Source of the DNA: Candidatus Hydrogenedentota bacterium
GTDB lineage: Bacteria > Hydrogenedentota > Hydrogenedentia > Hydrogenedentales > CAITNO01
Assembly: GCA_029554925.1 (NCBI GenBank)
Contig: JAKPUV010000260.1
Span: 1-5,038 of the forward strand
DNA: 5,038 nt
Direction: 5' to 3'
Shown here: positions 1-5,038 of the stretch, piece by piece
Layout of the letters: each line of letters starts with the position of its first letter
Position numbering within the stretch: the first letter of the stretch is position 1
Notes under the pieces: generated by a model
What the model was told of the DNA's origin: nothing
The model's input: the letters and a program-made list of their open reading frames with translations, nothing else
Databases searched by the model: none
Position numbers and translations under genes: made by a program

Positions 1-1
1 G

Positions 2-445
2 CTGTCCCATTCGCGCGCCCATTACCTGATGGCGATCGACACGCTGCGGTCCAGCCTGGGCTACGCGCGGACCACCGATGTGGCGGAAATGCTGGAGGTG
101 TCGCGCGGCGCCGCCTCCATGGCCCTCGCCCAGCTCAAAAAGCGGGGATGGGTCGCCGAGGACCCGAACCGCTTTCTCCTCCTCACGGAGGAGGGCCGCC
201 AGATCACCGAACTGGTGTCCGAGAACTTCACCATCCTGTCGCGCTTCTTTGAGATCGTGCTCGGGGTGCCCAAGGAGCGCGCGGTGGCCGACGCCTGCAA
301 GATGGAGCATCTGGTGAGCCTGGAGACCAGCCGCCGCCTGCACTGGCTGACACAGCACGTTGAAAGCGACGGCGCCGCCGCCCTGCGAAAGCACATGAAG
401 GAGTTCAAGCCGGGTTCCGCCGGCGTTGACCTCGAAAACCTCTAG
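2..445 (+). CDS. DtxR/MntR-family metal-dependent transcriptional repressor, 5' end cut by window edge
   Basis: Cytoplasmic DNA-binding repressor, expected to sense a divalent metal (Fe2+ or Mn2+). The frame is open from base 2, and residues before the first ATG (29) already match helix 1 of the family (AHYLMAIDTL, compare MYLRTIYEL in DtxR). There is no Shine-Dalgarno before 29, so the true start is left of the window. Counting from the codon at 2, the winged helix-turn-helix covers about residues 20-65 (TTDVAEMLEVSRGAASMALAQL) and the dimerisation/metal domain about 70-125. Within ACKMEHLVS, Cys99, Glu102 and His103 align with the DtxR primary-site ligands Cys102, Glu105 and His106; His7 sits where DtxR has Met10 and MntR has Asp8. 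Ancillary-site ligands (DtxR His79, Glu83, His98) appear replaced by Phe, Ser and Val. The protein ends about 20 residues after the dimerisation domain, so there is no SH3-like third domain, as in MntR. Family call is firm; which metal is not determined. Confidence 0.88.
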   Translation: MSHSRAHYLMAIDTLRSSLGYARTTDVAEMLEVSRGAASMALAQLKKRGWVAEDPNRFLLLTEEGRQITELVSENFTILSRFFEIVLGVPKERAVADACKMEHLVSLETSRRLHWLTQHVESDGAAALRKHMKEFKPGSAGVDLENL

Positions 446-546
446 ACATCGTCCCCCGGCAAACGGAGGGCGGCGCGGGGGTGTGCGAATCCGGCGGCCT
501 TCCCGTGCTCCGGGCGGCGGAGAAACCCAAACCTGGGGTTCCGTAT
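446..546 (+). other. Intergenic spacer between regulator and secreted protein A
   Basis: This 101-base gap follows the TAG of the regulator. I see no convincing -35/-10 pair and no stem followed by a T-run, so neither promoter nor terminator is assigned. It contains GGAGGG at 465-470, which is 10 bases before an in-frame GTG at 481, and a small imperfect inverted repeat at 522-542 just before the ATG at 547. If the GTG were the true start of the next gene, the non-coding gap would shrink to 35 bases. Confidence 0.5.
522..542. repeat. Imperfect inverted repeat next to the start of protein A
   Basis: AACCC at 524-528 is mirrored by GGGTT at 536-540 across a 7-base spacer. One further matching pair (522/542) lies beyond a mismatch, giving a 21-base element that ends 4 bases before the ATG at 547. 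It could be an operator or a weak RNA hairpin over the ribosome binding region (GGGG at 535-538). It does not match the classical DtxR box well, and a repeat this short can arise by chance in GC-rich DNA. Confidence 0.2.
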
Positions 547-2574
547 ATGAAAGTTCACGTGGTCGTGCGGGGATGGGCGCTGGCCGCGCTGTTGTGCGCG
601 GCGCCGGCGCTGGGGCAGACATCCGCCGTTTCCGGCGCCGTGGTCACGCCGGAGGGCGGACCCGTGGCGGGGGCGCGGGTCTTCCTGGAACCGGGTATGG
701 CGGGGGATCTCCTGCACACCGAGGCGGACGCTTCGGGCGCGTTCCGGTTTGAGGGCGCGTTTTCGGGGGAAACCGGCGTTTTCGCCTTTGCGGAAGGGCG
801 GGCCTTCGGCGGACAGCACCTGAACCTCGCCCTGGGCGAGGAGGTGGGCGGGCTGCGCATCGTGCTGGACCCCGCCGCGGCGGTCTCGGGAAAAATCACC
901 GACGAGAAGGGCGCGCCGCTGGCGGGGGCTCGGATCACCCGCGTCGCCCTGACCCACGCGGCGAAGGTCGGCATCCCCCTGTCAAAACTGGGCCCCTTCG
1001 GCGTGCGCGAGCCCGTGACGGACAAGGACGGGCGCTTCACCGTGACGGGCCTGCCCGCGGGCGGGCGCGTCGCCCTGAAGGCCGGCCATCCGGACCACGC
1101 GCAGGAGGCGGTGGAGGGCATCGTGCCCGGGGACACGAATGTAACCGTGCGCCTGTCGCGGGGCATTCTGGTGCGGGGCATGGTGCGCCTGCGGCGCGAC
1201 CAGTCCCCCGTGTCGGGGGCGCTGGTCCTCGCGCGCAGCGGGCTGCCGCCCCACGACACCTCCCTGGCGACCACCGACGGGTTCGGGGAATTCACCCTGC
1301 GGCTCCGCCCGGGGGCCTATCTGGCGCAGGCCACGGCCAGCGGCCAGTCCACGCCGGGCTGGCAGCTCTTCACCGTGACGGGCGAAGCGCCCGAGGTGTC
1401 GGTGAACCTCGGCCTCGCGGGCACGGGCACGATCCGCGGCGCCATCGCCGACGCCGCGGGCGGCAAGGGCATCGCCGGCGCGCGCATCCGCCTGGAGAGC
1501 CACGGCAACATCGCGGCCATTGTCCGGTCCGGGGCGGACGGCACCTTCTCGGTGGCGGCGGCGGAGGGGGAGAACACGCTGTTTTTCGAGTCCACACCGG
1601 GATACCTGCCCCCCGAGCCGCGCGGCGTGCGCGTGGCCGTCGTGGCGGGCGGCGACCTGGAGCTGCCGGGGGTCTGGCTGGCGCCGCTGCCCGTGTTCCG
1701 CGTGCAGGTGCTCGACGAGGACGAGCAGACGCCCGTGCCCGGCGCGGTGGTGTCGCTGCTCCGGCCGCGCCAGTTCGGATGGCTCGCCGCCGACGCGGAG
1801 GGCTGGGTGGAAATCCGCATCGGGGGGTTGCCGGAGGACGGGCGCATCTATGGAACCGTGCAGCATCCCCGCGCGCCGAAAGGCGCCGTGTTTGCGCTGG
1901 ACCGGGCCGCCGCCCGAGACACGGCGGTGAAACTGCTGCCTCTGGCGTCCCTGCGCGGCCGCCTGGTGGATGAAAAAGGAAAGCCCCTCGCCAACACGCT
2001 GGTGGGCGCGGCCTTTGCCGACGCGTCGCCCGGCGACCCGCTCCTGCTCTGGCGCACGGCCACGGACAAAAACGGCGCGTTCCGCTGGAACGCCCTCGTG
2101 CCCGGCGTGCCGCAACGGCTGGCCGTCGCGGGGTCCTGCGATGTGCCCCCGGACAGGGCGGTGCAGAATGCCGCCCCCGGGGCGGACACCGATCTGGGCG
2201 ACCTGACGGTCTCGGGAACGCCCGCCGCGGGCGGGGCGGTTCTGGTGGAGCGGGACCGGCTGAACACGTTCCAGAAGGCCTGCGGCCCGGCGGTCGCGGA
2301 GGACCGGCCCGTGGTCGCGGTCTTCTGCGAGGCGGCGGAGGCGCAGGCGGTGGTGGAGGGGCTGCAGAACGCCCTCTCCGCCGCGGACCTCCTCAAGAAA
2401 TGGCAGCCTGTCGTCGTGGTCCGAGGCGGCCACGCCTGCGACAGCGGCGCCGTCTCCGTCCACGCGGGCGGCCCCGGCGAGGCGGGCGGCACCGTGCTGT
2501 ACGACGCCGGGGGACGGGCCCTGCTCCGCACCTCCGGCCTTCCGCCGCTTTCAAGCCTGACCGCGCTGCCCTAG
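547..2574 (+). CDS. Secreted multi-module protein A: six carboxypeptidase-regulatory-like modules and a degenerate thioredoxin-like tail
   Basis: 675-residue exported protein of unknown function. Residues 1-23 form a signal peptide: basic start MKVHVVVRG, hydrophobic WALAALLCAAPAL, likely signal peptidase I cut after ALG. Cys17 is not in a valid lipobox (Leu at -1). About six beta-sandwich modules of 80-95 residues follow (roughly 26-109, 110-205, 206-290, 292-380, 382-465, 466-555). Most carry the family signature: G.V.D..G.P..GA.V, then a D..G.F strand (for example PVAGARV, TDKDGRFTVTGLPAG, TDKNGAFRW). This is the CarboxypepD_reg / CarbopepD_reg_2 pattern. Residues about 583-675 (RPVVAVFC..., later VLYDAGGRALL) look like a shortened thioredoxin/redoxin fold matching the tail of protein B, without a CXXC or the cis-proline. 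ATG 547 was chosen because it gives a normal signal peptide, although its Shine-Dalgarno is weak; an in-frame GTG at 481 with a better one would add 22 residues. Probably co-transcribed with protein B, 27 bases downstream. Confidence 0.8.
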   Translation: MKVHVVVRGWALAALLCAAPALGQTSAVSGAVVTPEGGPVAGARVFLEPGMAGDLLHTEADASGAFRFEGAFSGETGVFAFAEGRAFGGQHLNLALGEEVGGLRIVLDPAAAVSGKITDEKGAPLAGARITRVALTHAAKVGIPLSKLGPFGVREPVTDKDGRFTVTGLPAGGRVALKAGHPDHAQEAVEGIVPGDTNVTVRLSRGILVRGMVRLRRDQSPVSGALVLARSGLPPHDTSLATTDGFGEFTLRLRPGAYLAQATASGQSTPGWQLFTVTGEAPEVSVNLGLAGTGTIRGAIADAAGGKGIAGARIRLESHGNIAAIVRSGADGTFSVAAAEGENTLFFESTPGYLPPEPRGVRVAVVAGGDLELPGVWLAPLPVFRVQVLDEDEQTPVPGAVVSLLRPRQFGWLAADAEGWVEIRIGGLPEDGRIYGTVQHPRAPKGAVFALDRAAARDTAVKLLPLASLRGRLVDEKGKPLANTLVGAAFADASPGDPLLLWRTATDKNGAFRWNALVPGVPQRLAVAGSCDVPPDRAVQNAAPGADTDLGDLTVSGTPAAGGAVLVERDRLNTFQKACGPAVAEDRPVVAVFCEAAEAQAVVEGLQNALSAADLLKKWQPVVVVRGGHACDSGAVSVHAGGPGEAGGTVLYDAGGRALLRTSGLPPLSSLTALP

Positions 2575-2589
2575 GCCGCCCCACCGTTG

Positions 2590-2595
2590 AAGGAG
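2590..2595 (+). promoter_or_regulatory. Ribosome binding site that fixes the start of protein B
   Basis: AAGGAG lies 6 bases before ATG 2602. An in-frame TTG at 2587 would give a protein five residues longer, but it lies immediately beside and upstream of this site and has no Shine-Dalgarno of its own, so 2602 is preferred. Confidence 0.8.
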
Positions 2596-2601
2596 TCCCG
2601 G

Positions 2602-4452
2602 ATGCGCCCGTTTCGCGCCCTGCACATTCTCCTGCCGGTCCTGCTTGCGGCGTTCGCCCCGCAGGCGGTGGCCGGGCTGTCCCTCGGCGGCACCGTCCTC
2701 GACGCGGAGCAGAAGCCCGTCGAGGGGGCGGACGTCTGGGTCGTCCAGGGGAGCGAGGTGCGCCGCACCCGCACGGAAGCCTCGGGCCGTTTCGGCTTTG
2801 CGGACCTGTCCGTGGCTCACACCCAGCTGGTGGCGCGCAAGGAGGGACTCGCCCTCGGCGGAAGCACGGGGCTGCTCACGGCGGACGAGACGGTGACCGT
2901 CACCCTGGGGCCCGCCGCCGCGCTGCCCCTGCGGATCACCAACCGGGACTTTCTGCCCGTGGCGGGCGCGCGGGTGCGCAGCCTGGTGGTGTCGGACCAG
3001 TTTGCCGTGCCCGTGGAGCAGCTGGTGGAAAACGGGTTTCCTGCGCTCCGCAGCGGCGATGACGGCGGGCTGTCCATCCCCGGCCTCCCCCCCGGGGGCT
3101 TTGTGAAGCTCGTGGCCGCGCACCTCAAGTACGCCGACTCCAGCGTGGCCTATCTGCCCGTGCAGGACAAGCGGCGGGACATCCAGCTCTACGAGGGCGC
3201 CGCCGTGCGCGGACGGGTCACGGACCCCGGGGGCGGCGGCGTGCCCCGGGCCTGGGTCTCCGTTTTCCAGACGGGCGTCGGCGGCCAGCGCGAGGAGGCC
3301 GGGGCCTGGACCGACCCCGAGGGCTTCTACACCCTCCGAGTGGCCGACGGGGGCTACCTCGTCACGGCGCGCCACCCGGACCACGCGTCGCCCCTGCCTG
3401 CGGACCTCGAGGTGAACGGGGAGGAGGTCACGCACGACCTGGCCCTTCCCGAAACCCGCGTCCTCTCGGGGCGCGTGCTGCTCCCCGGGCGGAAACCCTG
3501 TCCGGGCACCCGCGCCGGGTTCCGCGTGGGCGGCGTTTTCTGCGAGGAGGCGCTCACGGACGACCAGGGGGTGTTCCGCCTGCGCGTGGGGGTGCCGGAG
3601 GGCGACCTGCTCATCGCCCCGCCGCCGGGATACCGGACCCGGGCCCTGCCGAGAATCCCTGTGAACCTCGGCGACAAACAGGAGCTGCGTCTGGAAGACA
3701 TCCAGCTTACGGAACTCCCCCGGATCACCGGAACCGTCCGCGCGCCCCAGGACACCGGGGACGGCGGGCGCATTGTGATCACCTCCCTCGACCTGCCGCA
3801 GCCCCTCCGGCTGCTCGCCGGCCCCGACGGCGCCTTCGACATCCGCCTGGACTACCAGCCCGAGCAGAACGAGGTGACCTTCCGGGCGGAGCATGCCCTG
3901 CGCTTCCTGCGGAAGGATTTCAAGGTGTCGCTCGATGACGCCGCGACCTTGGAGGTGGTGCTGGAGCCCTTCGAGCCGGACCTGAAGAGGCGCCCGGCCG
4001 ATGAGGCGCGGAACAACCTCTCCGCCCTCGTGGGCAAGGAGGCGCCGGAGATCAAATGCTCCGACTGGTTCAACACCCAGCCGGTCACCAACGAGTCCCT
4101 CAAGGGGAAGGTGACGGTGCTGGTCTTCTGGGGCGGCTTCGACGACAGCCCCTTCGCCGTGAACCAGCTCGGGGAACTGCGCGCGCTCCATGACGCCTTC
4201 CAGGGGGTGGACGACGTGCTGGTCCTGGGCATCCACGACGCCAGCAGCACGGCCGACGAGGTCAAGGAGTTCCTGGGGCGCTACGATGTGCGCTTCGCCG
4301 TGGGAAAGGACGCCGACCCCTTCTTCACCTTCGTGAACTACGGGATCAACGCCATCCCGCAGGTGGTGCTGCTGGACAAAAAGGGCGTGGTCCGGTATTA
4401 TCAGCCCGAGTCCCGCCTGTTGGAGCTGGTCAAGACACTGCGCCGCGAGTAG
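2602..4452 (+). CDS. Secreted multi-module protein B: five carboxypeptidase-regulatory-like modules and a Cys-less TlpA/redoxin-type domain
   Basis: 616-residue exported protein. The signal peptide is residues 1-24 (MRPFRA, hydrophobic LHILLPVLLAAFA, cut after AVA). Five beta-sandwich modules lie at about 26-103, 104-198, 199-285, 286-371 and 372-458, with signatures such as KPVEGADVWV, TEASGRFGF, TDPEGFYTL and TDDQGVFRL. Residues 475-616 form a TlpA/AhpC-TSA-like thioredoxin fold: entry GKEAPEIKCSDW, then SLKGKVTVLVFW, a helix, a second strand DVLVLGIHD, then the cis-proline loop INAIPQVVLLDKKGVV. Where active TlpA-type proteins have WCxxC, this one has DDSP (Asp514-Pro517), so ordinary disulfide chemistry is not expected. 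Cys300 and Cys314 in module 4 could form a structural disulfide. Start, modules and C-terminal fold are clear; the biological role is unknown. A binding, scaffold or folding-assistant role in the envelope is possible. The glycosidase gene starts 22 bases after its stop. Confidence 0.85.
   Translation: MRPFRALHILLPVLLAAFAPQAVAGLSLGGTVLDAEQKPVEGADVWVVQGSEVRRTRTEASGRFGFADLSVAHTQLVARKEGLALGGSTGLLTADETVTVTLGPAAALPLRITNRDFLPVAGARVRSLVVSDQFAVPVEQLVENGFPALRSGDDGGLSIPGLPPGGFVKLVAAHLKYADSSVAYLPVQDKRRDIQLYEGAAVRGRVTDPGGGGVPRAWVSVFQTGVGGQREEAGAWTDPEGFYTLRVADGGYLVTARHPDHASPLPADLEVNGEEVTHDLALPETRVLSGRVLLPGRKPCPGTRAGFRVGGVFCEEALTDDQGVFRLRVGVPEGDLLIAPPPGYRTRALPRIPVNLGDKQELRLEDIQLTELPRITGTVRAPQDTGDGGRIVITSLDLPQPLRLLAGPDGAFDIRLDYQPEQNEVTFRAEHALRFLRKDFKVSLDDAATLEVVLEPFEPDLKRRPADEARNNLSALVGKEAPEIKCSDWFNTQPVTNESLKGKVTVLVFWGGFDDSPFAVNQLGELRALHDAFQGVDDVLVLGIHDASSTADEVKEFLGRYDVRFAVGKDADPFFTFVNYGINAIPQVVLLDKKGVVRYYQPESRLLELVKTLRRE
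4024..4449 (+). other. Thioredoxin-fold (TlpA/redoxin-like) domain of protein B lacking catalytic cysteines
   Basis: Residues 475-616 of protein B. The strand leading to the active site ends VLVFWGG, and the motif position reads DDSP (4141-4152) instead of CPPC-like. The cis-proline is kept (Pro586, codon 4357-4359, in AIPQVVLLD). The only Cys in the domain, Cys486, sits in the entry strand, away from the catalytic helix. The retained fold with lost cysteines suggests a non-redox function, which is inference. Confidence 0.8.
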
Positions 4453-4461
4453 GCGGCCTGG

Positions 4462-4468
4462 AAGGAGG
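4462..4468 (+). promoter_or_regulatory. Ribosome binding site of the glycosidase gene
   Basis: AAGGAGG, a near-perfect Shine-Dalgarno, lies 6 bases before ATG 4475. It fixes the start of a gene that runs off the right edge and has no stop in the window. Confidence 0.85.
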
Positions 4469-4474
4469 AAGACC

Positions 4475-5038
4475 ATGGGTATTCTCACCGTTGCCGCGTG
4501 TTTGCTTGCCGTCGGCCAGACGGCCGCCCCGCATCCGGGGGGGGAACTGGCGGCCCGCATCGCCCTGGTCTTTAACCGGATCACCGTGGTGGAGGAACCG
4601 GCCTTCTCAGACGACTTCATTCTTGCGGATGTCCTGGTGGACAAGGGCCGCCCCCGGCGCTTCATGGAATTCAGCGGCGACATCTCCGGCCGCTTCCTCG
4701 GCGCGCTCGCCATGCTCTCGCGCGGCGCGGAGGACGACACGCGCCTCCATCGCCTGGTGGCGGAAACGCTGAAACACCAGCGGAAGGACGGCCGTTTCGG
4801 ATATGAGAACCTTTCCTTCAAGGCGGCGGACGTCGGGCCCGACCAGATGGCCCTGCTCTGGGGCAACGGCCGGCTGCTCGTGGGGCTCCTGGAGTATGCG
4901 CAGCGGTTCCCCGAGCGGAAGGAGGCTCTCGAGGCCGCCGAGCGGCTGGGCGTCTTCCTGCTGGCAGTCTTTGACGACTGCGCGAAGCCGGAGGTCATGG
5001 ACCGGCTGCGCGGCAAGGCCGCCAACGGATTCATCTGC
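4475..5038 (+). CDS. Secreted GH127/DUF1680-like glycosidase (beta-L-arabinofuranosidase type), N-terminal part only
   Basis: The first 188 residues of a gene cut by the right edge; the frame stays open to 5038. A short hydrophobic N-terminus (MGILTVAACLLAVGQTAA) looks like a signal peptide, though with no basic residue; cleavage may follow AVG or TAA. The rest resembles the start of the alpha/alpha-toroid domain of GH127/DUF1680 enzymes: FSGDISGRFLGALAML (66-81), a helix ending in HQRKDGRFG (101-109, compare the Q..DGY..T repeats of that family), then WGNGRLLVGLLEYAQ (129-143) and a following helix ALEAAERLGVFLL. GH127 enzymes release L-arabinofuranose using a Cys nucleophile and a zinc site located further C-terminal, beyond this window, so activity cannot be judged. 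A related toroid glycosidase family is an alternative. Tight 22-base spacing after protein B indicates co-transcription. A run of eight G at 4537-4544 lies just after the signal region. Confidence 0.6.
   Translation, partial: MGILTVAACLLAVGQTAAPHPGGELAARIALVFNRITVVEEPAFSDDFILADVLVDKGRPRRFMEFSGDISGRFLGALAMLSRGAEDDTRLHRLVAETLKHQRKDGRFGYENLSFKAADVGPDQMALLWGNGRLLVGLLEYAQRFPERKEALEAAERLGVFLLAVFDDCAKPEVMDRLRGKAANGFIC

Noticed and set aside
29..31. ATG as the start of the metal-dependent regulator
   Set aside because: Family helix 1 residues are encoded upstream of it in the same open frame (bases 2-28), and no Shine-Dalgarno precedes it.
982..2463. 493-codon open frame on the minus strand within protein A
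   Set aside because: Antisense shadow of protein A: biased composition, no domain or signal peptide.
2587..2589. TTG as start of protein B
   Set aside because: It sits directly against the Shine-Dalgarno that serves ATG 2602 and has no ribosome binding site of its own; the signal peptide is complete from 2602.
2575..2601. Terminator between proteins A and B
   Set aside because: The 27-base gap has no stem-loop with a T-run; it is mostly the ribosome binding site region of protein B.
3087..3098. C7G5 palindromic run inside protein B
   Set aside because: It encodes the ordinary GLPPGG turn of a beta-sandwich module; codon choice in GC-rich DNA explains it.
4490..4501. Lipoprotein signal (VAAC at residues 6-9 of the glycosidase)
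   Set aside because: The motif comes after only five residues, with no basic n-region and with the hydrophobic stretch continuing after the Cys, so it is not a plausible lipobox.
2551..5034. 827-codon open frame on the minus strand spanning protein B and the glycosidase
   Set aside because: It lies antisense to two well-supported genes in different phases, has a His/Arg/Gly/Pro-rich composition without recognisable domains, and is the expected result of few A/T-rich stop codons in GC-rich DNA.

Overview
The window is visibly GC-rich, with strong G/C preference at third codon positions. It holds four genes in a row on the + strand and almost no non-coding DNA. The mix is a DtxR-type regulator, two large secreted proteins built from carboxypeptidase-regulatory-like beta-sandwich modules with thioredoxin-fold C-termini, and a secreted GH127-like glycosidase. 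It suggests a polysaccharide-degrading, Gram-negative-type bacterium of the Planctomycetota / Hydrogenedentota / Lentisphaerota / Verrucomicrobiota sort. That placement is inference from gene content and base composition; no rRNA or marker gene is present.

Layout: (i) 2-445, the 3' part of a DtxR/MntR-family metal-dependent repressor whose start lies left of the window. (ii) 446-546, a 101-base gap with a small imperfect inverted repeat and a start-codon ambiguity for the next gene. (iii) 547-2574, secreted protein A (675 aa): signal peptide, about six beta-sandwich modules, and a short, degraded thioredoxin-like tail. (iv) 2602-4452, secreted protein B (616 aa), a paralogue-like neighbour: signal peptide, about five such modules, and a complete-looking TlpA/redoxin-type domain with the catalytic Cys pair missing. 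(v) 4475 to the right edge, the N-terminal 188 residues of an alpha/alpha-toroid protein resembling GH127/DUF1680 beta-L-arabinofuranosidases.

Gaps between A, B and the glycosidase are 27 and 22 bases. Both hold a good Shine-Dalgarno sequence and no terminator-like hairpin, so these three are probably one transcript. The regulator lies upstream in the same direction and could belong to the same transcript or control it; the sequence does not decide.

The most notable features are the tandem pair of multi-module exported proteins whose thioredoxin folds have lost their redox cysteines, their linkage to a glycosidase, and a regulator that keeps the primary DtxR metal site (Cys/Glu/His) while lacking the ancillary-site ligands.
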